This document shows, piece by piece, positions 51,477 to 58,453 of a stretch of 58,453 nucleotides of DNA. The notes beneath the pieces are model-generated. The model searched no databases. It was given only the letters and a program-made list of their open reading frames with translations, and was not told the DNA's origin. Position numbers and translations under genes: made by a program. Numbering within the stretch: the first letter of the stretch is position 1; every line of letters begins with the position of its first letter. Source of the stretch: Betaproteobacteria bacterium (GTDB lineage: Bacteria; Pseudomonadota; Gammaproteobacteria; Burkholderiales; SG8-39); contig CANKMT010000024.1 of the NCBI GenBank assembly GCA_947482825.1, positions 1 through 58,453 on the forward strand, given 5' to 3'.

Positions 51477-52355
51477 TCAGTCGGTAGACACGCCTACCGT
51501 GTCGCCCGGCGACTTTTTCGCCTTGGCTACCGCGGACTGCAAGCGTTTGAGGAAGCTGGCCGCATCTTCACCATGCGCAAACTGCGCTATCCCGAAAGTG
51601 GCGCTCACCGGGCCATCGAGCGGTTCGATCTTCTGAGTGGTTAGTGCCTGGTCGATCCTGCGCGCGACGACGCCCGCCTGGTCGAGGGTGGTATGCGGCA
51701 GCAGCACGACGAAATGCTCGCCTTCGAAGCGCGCCGGGATATCGGTGGGCCGGGTCAGCAGGCGAAGCAGGTATCCAAAGCGGGCGAGCACCTTGTCGGC
51801 GGCTTTGCCATGCTTCTCGGCAATTTGGCCGAAGCCTTCGATGCCGGCCATCAGCGCGCTCAGTGGCAACCCGGTGCGCCGCACGCGGCTGGTCTCGACC
51901 ATGAGGGCTTGCTCGAGCCGGTCGCGGTTGGCGGTGCCGGTGAGCTTGTCGGTGAGCGATGCCTCGATGTAGCGCAGCTCTCGCTGTGCGAACGCGCCGG
52001 CTTCGTTCCTGAAAGCCGACTTGCGCAAGGCCTCGACGTCGAATTCGGCGACCACACAGATCCCGTAAGCAGTGCGCCACGCGCTGCCCGGGAGTTCGAG
52101 CACCTGGCCGTCGGCGCCGAGGAAACTCAAAGTGCCGCGATGGATCTCGCCGCCTTCGACGGTCCTGGCGGCGGCCAGTTCGGTGAATGCGGGCTTGGAA
52201 AAGAGAAGCGCCACATTCGCGCCGATGCGCCTTGCCGGGCTCTTGCCGAGTAGGCTCATGAAACCCGCGTTGGCCTCGAGCAGCACGCCCGAGGGATCGA
52301 GGACGGCGGCGACCACGCTCTTGAGTTCCTGGACTTCCTGCGGAATCACTCTCAT
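51477..52355 (-). CDS. PAS plus degenerate GGDEF domain protein
   Basis: 292 residues from MRVIPQEVQELKSVVAAVLD. A PAS-like domain (VLDPSGVLLEANAGFMSLLG, residues about 15-105) is followed by a short linker and a diguanylate-cyclase fold beginning TDKLTGTANRDRLEQAL. The active-site GGDEF is EGEHF (211-215), and no RxxD inhibitory site is evident, so c-di-GMP synthesis is unlikely. It is probably a GTP/c-di-GMP-sensing or protein-interaction remnant. It is divergent from a Bug receptor gene, and 47 bp separate the two starts. Confidence 0.82.
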   Translation of the reverse strand: MRVIPQEVQELKSVVAAVLDPSGVLLEANAGFMSLLGKSPARRIGANVALLFSKPAFTELAAARTVEGGEIHRGTLSFLGADGQVLELPGSAWRTAYGICVVAEFDVEALRKSAFRNEAGAFAQRELRYIEASLTDKLTGTANRDRLEQALMVETSRVRRTGLPLSALMAGIEGFGQIAEKHGKAADKVLARFGYLLRLLTRPTDIPARFEGEHFVVLLPHTTLDQAGVVARRIDQALTTQKIEPLDGPVSATFGIAQFAHGEDAASFLKRLQSAVAKAKKSPGDTVGVSTD

Positions 52356-52402
52356 GGATGAATAGTACCGATAAAATGCGACTTCACGGAGGGGGAATGA
52401 CA

Positions 52403-53413
52403 ATGAACTGGATGACATCTTCGCAATCTTCGCCTTTGCTGCGGAAGGTGCTGCTCGCTGCGCTGGCAGCCACGTCCGTGTTTTGCGCCGGGACTTCGAG
52501 CGCGCAGCAGGCGTGGCCCAACCGAGCGGTGCGCGTGATCATCCCGTTCCCTCCGGGCGCGGGCGCCGAGAACGCGGCGCGGCTGGTGTCCAACCACTGG
52601 TCGAAAGTCTTCGGCCAGGGCTTCGTCATCGAGGCCAAGCCCGGCGGCAACACAATGATCGGCGCCGAGGCCGCCGCGAAGGCCGCGCCCGACGGCTACA
52701 CGCTCTTCCTGTGCGCAGCCTCGACGATGGTCGTCACGCCCGCATTGCTCGGGCCGCGCTCGCCGATTAATGCGCAGCGCGATTTCGTTCCGGTCGGCCT
52801 TGTGTCGAGGCTGCCTTTTTTCGTGGTGGTGCCGTCTTCGGTGCCGGTGAATTCGATCCAGGAGCTCGTTGCGCTGGCCAGGACCAAACCCGGCGCCGTC
52901 ACCTACGCGAGCAACGGCAACGGCACCGCCGGCCACCTGGGCTGGGAGATCCTCAAGCGCCAGATTGGCGCTGAAATCACGCACATTCCGTATAAAGGCT
53001 ACGCCCAGGCGCTGCCCGACCTGCTCGGCGGCCGGGTCACCACGATGATGGCCGACCTCGTTGTGGTCGGCCCCACTATCAAGGACGGGCGCCTGCGCGC
53101 GCTGGCCGCGACTTCGCTCGAGCGCTCCAAGTTCCTGCCCTCCCTGCCGACAATGGTCGAACAGGGTTTCCCCGGCTACGAGGTGACGGTCTGGTTCGGC
53201 GTGTTCGCGCCGGCGGGCACGCCGCAGGACATCGTCACAAAGCTGAACGCCGAAATGCGCAAGTACCTCGCCACGCCCGAGGCGCGCGAGGGCTACGAGA
53301 AACTCGGCCACGAAGCCGCGCCCTCGACGCCCGAAGACCTGCGCGCGCTGATGGCCTCCGACGGCGAGAAGTACGGCAAGCTGATCCGCGAAGCCAACCT
53401 CAAGATCGAGTAG
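52403..53413 (+). CDS. Bug/TctC family tripartite tricarboxylate receptor
   Basis: 336 residues. The ATG at 52403 (MNWMTSSQSS) is chosen because GGAGGGGG ends 7 nt before it; the ATG at 52397 lies too close. Signal peptide VLLAALAATSVFCAGTSSA. Signatures: WPNRAVRVIIPFPPGAGAEN (ending AEN instead of STD), AAPDGYTLFLCAAST, THIPYKGYAQALPDLLGG and FPGYEVTVWFGVFAPAGTPQ. Followed within 6 bp by a DsbA-like isomerase gene, a likely operon. Ligand may be an aromatic or carboxylic compound. Confidence 0.9.
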   Translation: MNWMTSSQSSPLLRKVLLAALAATSVFCAGTSSAQQAWPNRAVRVIIPFPPGAGAENAARLVSNHWSKVFGQGFVIEAKPGGNTMIGAEAAAKAAPDGYTLFLCAASTMVVTPALLGPRSPINAQRDFVPVGLVSRLPFFVVVPSSVPVNSIQELVALARTKPGAVTYASNGNGTAGHLGWEILKRQIGAEITHIPYKGYAQALPDLLGGRVTTMMADLVVVGPTIKDGRLRALAATSLERSKFLPSLPTMVEQGFPGYEVTVWFGVFAPAGTPQDIVTKLNAEMRKYLATPEAREGYEKLGHEAAPSTPEDLRALMASDGEKYGKLIREANLKIE

Positions 53414-53419
53414 ACGGCC

Positions 53420-54067
53420 TTGTCCGGGGTAGCAGGGTCGGCCGGGTCACCGATCGAGTTCTATTTCGATCCGATTTCGCCTTACGGATATATCGCTTCG
53501 ACGCAGGTCGAGGCGATTGCCGCGCGCTACGGGCGCAAGGTCGACTGGAAGCCGGTGCTTCTCGGGATCACGGTCATGAAAGTCATGGGCCTGCCGCCGC
53601 TGCCGCAGACGCCACTTAAGAAGGACTACGTCGCACGCGACGTGCCCCGCATGGCGCGGTTGGTGGGCGTGCCGTTGGTCATGCATGGGCTGAAGGGGAT
53701 CAACTCCCTCGCGGCGTGCCGGGCGTTCCTGTGGCTGAAGGCGAAGGATCCCGTGCTCGCCAGCCGATTTGCGGCAAGGATCTGCGCGCGGCTTTGGGTG
53801 GAAGGCAAAGACATCACGGCGGCTTCAGTCGTCGCAGATGAAGCGGCGGCCCTGGGCGCGGATCGCGGGGCGGTGCTCGCGGCCGCCGAGTCCACCGAGA
53901 TGAAAGATGCGCTCAAGGCGGAAGTCGAAGCGGCGATCGCCAAGGGCGTGTTCGGCGTGCCGACTTTCATCGTCGATGGCGAGCCGATCTGGGGCGTGGA
54001 CCGGCTGTGGATGCTGGAGCACTGGCTCGAGCACGGCGACTGGGAACCGCACCGCCAGGTATTATAA
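53420..54067 (+). CDS. DsbA-family 2-hydroxychromene-2-carboxylate isomerase-like protein
   Basis: 215 residues with a TTG start at 53420. The thioredoxin-like fold of the kappa-GST/HCCA isomerase group is seen in IEFYFDPISPYGYIASTQVE (active Ser in SPYGY replaces the CxxC of DsbA) and GVFGVPTFIVDGEPIWGVDR (cis-proline loop). Relatives isomerise ring-cleavage products in naphthalene-type degradation using glutathione. No dioxygenase genes are nearby, so the substrate is open. It lies 6 bp after the Bug receptor. Confidence 0.88.
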   Translation: MSGVAGSAGSPIEFYFDPISPYGYIASTQVEAIAARYGRKVDWKPVLLGITVMKVMGLPPLPQTPLKKDYVARDVPRMARLVGVPLVMHGLKGINSLAACRAFLWLKAKDPVLASRFAARICARLWVEGKDITAASVVADEAAALGADRGAVLAAAESTEMKDALKAEVEAAIAKGVFGVPTFIVDGEPIWGVDRLWMLEHWLEHGDWEPHRQVL

Positions 54068-54133
54068 AAATGTAATTTCAATTGGCCTGATTGCCGCACG
54101 GATATTCGATCTGAAGAATTCAAAGTTCAGGAT

Positions 54134-55675
54134 TCAGCGCAGCAGGCGCTGCCGCAGCTCGGCTTTGGAGATCTTTCCAAGCGTTCCGGTGCGGATCGAA
54201 TCGGTAACGATCACCTCGCGTGGCACCTTGAACTTCGCCAACGTCGCCTTGCAATGCGCGATGACGCGGTCGGCGATATCCGCAGACGCGTCTTCCGCCG
54301 GCACGACAAAGGCAATCGCCACTTCGCCGTAGACCGGGTCGGGCTTTGCGACCACCGCTGTTTCCTTCACGCCAGCCACCGCGAGCACGGTGCGCTCGAT
54401 CTCGGCGCCCGACACGCCTTCGCCGCCGACCTTGATCATGTCCTTCACGCGGTCGGCGAACTGGATCCAGCCGTCCTCGTGCAGCGTGACGCGGTCCCCG
54501 GTGCGGAAATAGCCGTCTTCGTCGAACGCCTCCGCGGTCGCGGCGGGGTTGCCGAAGTACTCGGCAAAGAGCGAAACGCCGCGCACGCCTTTGACCAGCA
54601 GGTTGCCGGTGCCGCCCGGCGAAACGTTGGCGCCCGAGTCGTTGGTGATCCTGGCCAGCAGTCCGGTGGACGGCCGCCCGATCGATCGAGGACGTTGCGG
54701 CCCGTACAGGTCCCCGATGATGCCCTGCGTGATTACCTCGGTCATGCCCCACCAGCCGACCATGCGGGCGCCGAAGTGCTTTTCCTGCTCCGGAATCCAT
54801 GCTGAGGTCCCCCAGGCGCGGAAACGATGCCCCGCCGGGACCGGCTGTTGCGCCATCACGCCGGCAGTGAATTGCACGTGCGACGAAACCGTCGAGCCGT
54901 GCTCGAGCGCAACGGGCCAGAGTCGCGACGCGGAGAATTTCGGTTGCAGCACGACCGTGGCGCCGGCCCACAGCGAGGCGAGCACCGACCACGAGAGGCC
55001 GACCACGTGGCAAAGGGGCAGGAACACCTGGTAGACGTCTTCGGCGCGCAGGCCCAACTGGAATGCGCCCATTTGCGCTCCCCACAGCGCATTGGCGTGG
55101 GTCCACAGCACGGCCTTGGGCCGCGAAGTCGTGCCGGAAGTGAACATGATCGTGGCCGGGGCCGTCGGGTCGGGCTGGCGAGCGGGCAAGGGCGTTACGC
55201 GCATCTGCTCGAACTCGGGCCCGGTGGCCGCAATCCATCGCAGCCCGGTGCAATGCTCTGAGAACTGCGCCACGAAATGCGGTTGCGTGATTGCGCCAAC
55301 CGCGCCGGTCATCTGCGCGAAGTACTCCAGCTCAGGCCCCGCGCTGGCCGCGTTCGTGTTGACGCAGATTGCGCCGAGGTGCGCGCAGGCGAACCATGAG
55401 AGCAGGAGCTCAGGGCAGTTCTCCATATGCACGATCACGCGGTCGCCGGGCTTCACGCCGCGCGCGGCCAGTCCGCCGGCAATCCGCGCGGACTCATCCG
55501 CGAACTGGGCGTAGCTCCACGTCCTGCCGGGCCCCTCGAACGGCGCCCATACGAGGAAGGGATGCGCGCCTCGCTGGCGCGCACGCGCCGCAAGCAACGC
55601 CGGCAGGTCGAGCCCCGCATACCGCAAAAAAGGAAATGGGGCCAGGCTCGATTCTTCGCGCACGTTGTCAATCAT
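54134..55675 (-). CDS. AMP-dependent acyl-CoA synthetase/ligase
   Basis: 513 residues from MIDNVREESSLAPFPFLRYA. ATP-binding motif ATIMFTSGTTSRPKAVLWTH, then VGWWGMTEVITQGIIGD, DGYFRTGDRVTLHEDGWIQF, IKVGGEGVSGAEIERTV and the C-terminal lysine in TGTLGKISKAEL. It adenylates a carboxylate and forms its CoA thioester. GxSG-type features resemble crotonobetaine/carnitine- or long-chain-like ligases. Substrate unknown. Convergent with the isomerase gene; 66 bp of AT-rich DNA between them holds no clear terminator. Confidence 0.9.
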   Translation of the reverse strand: MIDNVREESSLAPFPFLRYAGLDLPALLAARARQRGAHPFLVWAPFEGPGRTWSYAQFADESARIAGGLAARGVKPGDRVIVHMENCPELLLSWFACAHLGAICVNTNAASAGPELEYFAQMTGAVGAITQPHFVAQFSEHCTGLRWIAATGPEFEQMRVTPLPARQPDPTAPATIMFTSGTTSRPKAVLWTHANALWGAQMGAFQLGLRAEDVYQVFLPLCHVVGLSWSVLASLWAGATVVLQPKFSASRLWPVALEHGSTVSSHVQFTAGVMAQQPVPAGHRFRAWGTSAWIPEQEKHFGARMVGWWGMTEVITQGIIGDLYGPQRPRSIGRPSTGLLARITNDSGANVSPGGTGNLLVKGVRGVSLFAEYFGNPAATAEAFDEDGYFRTGDRVTLHEDGWIQFADRVKDMIKVGGEGVSGAEIERTVLAVAGVKETAVVAKPDPVYGEVAIAFVVPAEDASADIADRVIAHCKATLAKFKVPREVIVTDSIRTGTLGKISKAELRQRLLR

Positions 55676-55720
55676 TGGAAAAAGGGGCCTGGAAAAAGGG
55701 AAAAAGGACTCTGACACCAT

Positions 55721-56347
55721 TTATTTCGGTTTGCCCCAGAGTTCCTCGAGGCGGGCGTCGCGGCCGCAGCCGTTGCGGTAGAGCTTGTAGCGCACCGGGT
55801 TTTTCTTGTAGTAGTCCTGGTGGTACTCCTCGGCGGCCCAGAATTCGGCGGCGGCGAGGATCTCCGTCACGATCGGTGCCTTGAAGGGCTTGGTTTTCTC
55901 GAGCGCGGCGCGCGACTGCTCGGCCAACTGCTTTTGTTGCGCCGAGAGGTAATAGATGCCGCTGCGGTAATGGCTGCCCGTGTCGCAGAACTGGCGGTCT
56001 TTCACCGTGGGGTCGATGTTGCGCCAGAAGACTTCGAGCAACTTCTCGAAGCTCACCTTCTTCGGATCGTAGATCACGCGCACCGCCTCTGTGTGGCCGG
56101 TTCGTCCGGCGGACACCTCCTGGTAGGTCGGGTTCCGGGTCTGGCCGGCTGTGTAGCCCGAGGTGGTCGAGACCACGCCGGGGAGGACGTCGTAGGGCGG
56201 TTCCATGCACCAGAAGCAGCCGCCGGCGAAGATCGCGGCCTCCAGGCCGGCGGGCGGGGGCTTCTCCTGGCCAAGGGAAGGCAAGGCCGGCAAACCGAGC
56301 GCGAGCGCGCAGGCCAAAGTGCGGAAAAATCGGGACGCGGATTTCAT
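55721..56347 (-). CDS. msrA: Peptide-methionine (S)-S-oxide reductase with signal peptide
   Basis: 208 residues. A signal peptide (FRTLACALALGLPALPSLGQ) is followed by AAIFAGGCFWCMEPPYDVLP with catalytic Cys44 and Cys47, GYTAGQTRNPTYQEVSAGRT, HTEAVRVIYDPKKVSF and the C-terminal AEEYHQDYYKKNP. It repairs methionine-S-sulfoxide, here in the periplasm. No MsrB gene is adjacent. Placed 45 bp before the CoA ligase gene. Confidence 0.93.
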   Translation of the reverse strand: MKSASRFFRTLACALALGLPALPSLGQEKPPPAGLEAAIFAGGCFWCMEPPYDVLPGVVSTTSGYTAGQTRNPTYQEVSAGRTGHTEAVRVIYDPKKVSFEKLLEVFWRNIDPTVKDRQFCDTGSHYRSGIYYLSAQQKQLAEQSRAALEKTKPFKAPIVTEILAAAEFWAAEEYHQDYYKKNPVRYKLYRNGCGRDARLEELWGKPK

Positions 56348-56419
56348 GTTTTGCCTCGGATTCGTGGTGGTGAACGAGCGTTAGTCCGGCCGGGACCGCA
56401 TTCCCTTACGCCGGCAGGC

Positions 56420-57712
56420 TCAGGCGTGACCCATCCCGGCGACATGCACCTGAAGCCAGTGTGCGCACGCCAGCGTGCGCGCGTCGTCGCCGATGCGGCC
56501 GATTACCTGGAAACCGATCGGCAGGTTGTTTGGACCATGGCCATAGGGCACATGGACAGCGGGCGTGTGCAGCAGGCTCCAGTTGCGGTTGAAGTAGGGC
56601 AATCCGGTGGCGTTGCCTTTGGGCGCTTCGCCCGGGCTGCTGGGTACGACAAGGACATCGAACGGGCCCATCGTCGCGTCGAACCTGCGGCGGCCTTCGT
56701 GGGCGAGGGCCATGGCGGCGTCGTATTCGGCCCACGGTATGGCCATGCCGCGCTCGATCTGGCCCCGCAGCGGCTCGCGGATCATGTCGCGATGCATCGC
56801 GTACTCGCCGGTGAGGCAGCGCGCAACTTCGAAATCCCAGATCGTGGCCTGCGCATCGTGGATCTTCTCGTACGGCGAAGGCAGCGTGAAATCCTCGACG
56901 CTTGCACCGGCCCGCGAGATCTCGCCGCCGAGGCGCGCGAAGAGCGCCTGCACTTCGGGCTGCGCGTGCGGCCACTGCGGCGTGAGGCACAGGCCCACGC
57001 GCGGCGCTGTCGGCGCATCCGGTACCTCAAGCGGCCTTCCGGTCAGCGCGCCGGTAAAGAGGCCAAGGTCAGCCACCGTTTTGGTGAACAGGCCGACGGT
57101 GTCGAGGCAATACGAGATGGCCTTGACGCCGACGGTCGGCAGCAGCCCATAGGTGGGCTTGAAGCCGACCGTGCCGCAGAAGGACGCGGGACGGATCGTG
57201 GAGCCGACCGTCTGCGTGCCGAACGCGACCGGCACCATGCCGTCGGCCACGGCCGCCGCGGAACCCGAAGACGAACCGCCGGGCGTGTGTTCCGGATTGT
57301 GCGGGTTTCGCGTCTTGCCCGGCGGGAAGGTGGCGAATTCGGTGGTCACCGCCTTGCCGAAGATCAGTCCGCCGGCCGATCGGGTCTGTGCGACGACGGC
57401 AGCATCGACTCTGGGTTGGTGCCCGGCATAGATCGGCGAGCCGTATTCGGTGGGCAAGTCACTCGTATCGAAGACATCCTTGACGCCGACCGGCAGCCCG
57501 TGGATCGGCCCGCGCGTTGGGCCCCGGTCCATTTCCCTTGCGCTTGCAAGGAGGGCATCGCGCCGCAGGCAGGTCCAGGCCTGGACGGCGGGCTCGCGCT
57601 CGTCGATGCGCTCGAGAAGGCCGCGCACGAGGGCTTCGACCGTGAGTTCGCGGCGGCCGAGCCGGCGGACCAGTTCGACAGCGGACAACTCGTGAAGCGC
57701 AGGGTGGGTCAC
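56420..57712 (-). CDS. Amidase signature family enzyme
   Basis: 430 residues with a GTG start at 57712. The Ser-cisSer-Lys triad is visible as Lys78 in LPVGVKDVFDT, cis-Ser in GGSSSGSAAAV (145-155) and the nucleophile Ser171 in TQTVGSTIRPASFCG. It hydrolyses an amide or acts like GatA; without gatB or gatC nearby a free amidase is more likely. The length (430) is slightly short of GatA. It follows the GNAT gene by 28 bp and probably shares its promoter. Confidence 0.9.
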   Translation of the reverse strand: MTHPALHELSAVELVRRLGRRELTVEALVRGLLERIDEREPAVQAWTCLRRDALLASAREMDRGPTRGPIHGLPVGVKDVFDTSDLPTEYGSPIYAGHQPRVDAAVVAQTRSAGGLIFGKAVTTEFATFPPGKTRNPHNPEHTPGGSSSGSAAAVADGMVPVAFGTQTVGSTIRPASFCGTVGFKPTYGLLPTVGVKAISYCLDTVGLFTKTVADLGLFTGALTGRPLEVPDAPTAPRVGLCLTPQWPHAQPEVQALFARLGGEISRAGASVEDFTLPSPYEKIHDAQATIWDFEVARCLTGEYAMHRDMIREPLRGQIERGMAIPWAEYDAAMALAHEGRRRFDATMGPFDVLVVPSSPGEAPKGNATGLPYFNRNWSLLHTPAVHVPYGHGPNNLPIGFQVIGRIGDDARTLACAHWLQVHVAGMGHA

Positions 57713-57740
57713 GCGCTCGAGGCTGCGCCGGGCACGCAGT

Positions 57741-58253
57741 CTATTTCTTGTCGAGCGTCGGCGGACGCCAGTTGAAAGGCAAGGGGCCCGGCACGCGCAG
57801 CACGCGCACCATTCGCGTGGCCGATTCCTTGCCGCGGTAATAGCCGGGCACGAGGATGGTTTCGGTAAATCCCATCGCGCGGTAGAAAGCGCGCGCGGCC
57901 TCGTTGCTCGAGCGCAGTTCGAGGTGGATCGAGGCGAGGCCCGCCGTGGCCACCGAATCGACGAGCCATTCGATCAGCCTGCGCCCGACGCTGTGGCGCC
58001 GGTGGCTCGGGCGCACCGCGAGCAGGACGAGGTGCGCGCGCTCTTCGCCGAATTCCATGATTGCGAAGCCCACCAACTGGGACCGGTCGCAGGCCACCAG
58101 CGTAACCGTCTCGCGGTCGTTCATCGCGCGGCGGATGCGCTCGGGCTCGTACTTCCAGCCCAGGCCCGCCTCGATCAGGTCGCGCGACATCAGCGCTATC
58201 GCCTGGGCGTCGTCGCGTTGCGCGATCCTGAGGGTGATGGCTGTGGCCGTCAT
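57741..58253 (-). CDS. GNAT family N-acetyltransferase (RimI-like)
   Basis: 170 residues. Motif A, LLAVRPSHRRHSVGRRLIEW, supplies the acetyl-CoA pyrophosphate loop (RxxGxG variant R-H-S-V-G-R-R); SIHLELRSSNEAARAFYRAM and GFTETILVPGYYRGKESATR match motif B and the C-terminal Tyr of RimI-type enzymes. It acetylates an N-terminal or free amine; the target is unknown. The start ATG at 58253 is well supported. Confidence 0.87.
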   Translation of the reverse strand: MTATAITLRIAQRDDAQAIALMSRDLIEAGLGWKYEPERIRRAMNDRETVTLVACDRSQLVGFAIMEFGEERAHLVLLAVRPSHRRHSVGRRLIEWLVDSVATAGLASIHLELRSSNEAARAFYRAMGFTETILVPGYYRGKESATRMVRVLRVPGPLPFNWRPPTLDKK

Positions 58254-58420
58254 GCAAACATTCTGCCACAGACTTCGCGGTGTCTAGTCCGCCCGGATGC
58301 CGAGCCAGGGTGAACGCGCCCTGAGCAAATTCTCGTGTTGTGACAGGACCGTAGTTTGCAAAGCTGGACATTCCGCGGCGAATCTGCTACAACGGTTCGT
58401 AAGGCGACGCGATAGGGCGG

Positions 58421-58453
58421 ATGCAGCGTGGACTTGTCGAAGGTATTGGTCAG
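58421..58453 (+). other. Possible 5' end of a rightward gene at the window edge
   Basis: After the divergent GNAT gene, 167 bp show no gene; then ATG (58421) or GTG (58428) opens a frame that leaves the window. GGCGG lies just before the ATG. Too short to identify. Confidence 0.2.

Overview
The window reads as GC-rich chromosomal DNA of a betaproteobacterium, most likely in or near Burkholderiales. The support is indirect: strong third-position GC bias, four solute receptors of the Bug/TctC family, and many genes for CoA-linked, amide and N-heterocycle catabolism of the kind common in that order. There are no rRNA or tRNA genes, no CRISPR array and no intact insertion sequence.

Layout. 0-1.4 kb: an integron-type tyrosine recombinase (IntI with its diagnostic insertion), preceded by three 13-bp tandem repeats and running at its 3' end into a short dispersed repeat (repeat A). 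1.4-12 kb, minus strand: a catabolic cluster of acyl-CoA dehydrogenase, ADP-forming acyl-CoA synthetase, MmgE/PrpD protein, hydantoinase/oxoprolinase subunits HyuB and HyuA, a Bug receptor and a class I aminotransferase. The hyuA-hyuB junction holds 23-bp tandem repeats that form a chain of overlapping mini-reading frames. 12-15 kb: two PIN-toxin modules around an MFS transporter. 15-19.6 kb: Bug receptor, leuB, a GST lacking its extreme N-terminus, threonine aldolase and an unknown protein. 19.6-21.2 kb: arsenic genes arsC, an aquaporin-type channel and arsR.

21.4-28.9 kb is a toxin-antitoxin and gene-debris island: Phd/PIN, RHH/truncated PIN, nucleotidyltransferase pairs (two), RHH/MazF and DUF6516-like/HTH modules, mixed with remnants of an enoyl-CoA hydratase, an alpha/beta hydrolase, an ABC binding protein, a Fic protein, an IS91-type transposase and repeated copies of the 3' end of the neighbouring amidohydrolase gene. 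A second dispersed repeat (repeat B) occurs three times inside it.

28.9-44.2 kb, minus strand, is a long co-oriented run: an AapJQMP-like amino-acid ABC transporter, MAPEG protein, alpha/beta hydrolase, a first amidohydrolase, a Dpp/Opp-type ABC transporter (binding protein, two permeases, two ATPases) and two more amidohydrolases. Together they look like an uptake and hydrolysis or deamination system for a nitrogenous compound. 44.2-58.4 kb: TerC, an IlvD/Edd sugar-acid dehydratase with an NAD-dependent epimerase/dehydrogenase, a LysR regulator, a flavin-type oxidoreductase, an atypical SDR, two more Bug receptors, a degenerate GGDEF protein, a DsbA-like isomerase, an AMP-dependent CoA ligase, exported MsrA, an amidase and a GNAT acetyltransferase.

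The most unusual signals are the hyuA-hyuB mini-ORF chain, repeat A with its fixed 52-nt spacing, and the toxin-antitoxin island with its duplicated amidohydrolase tails.
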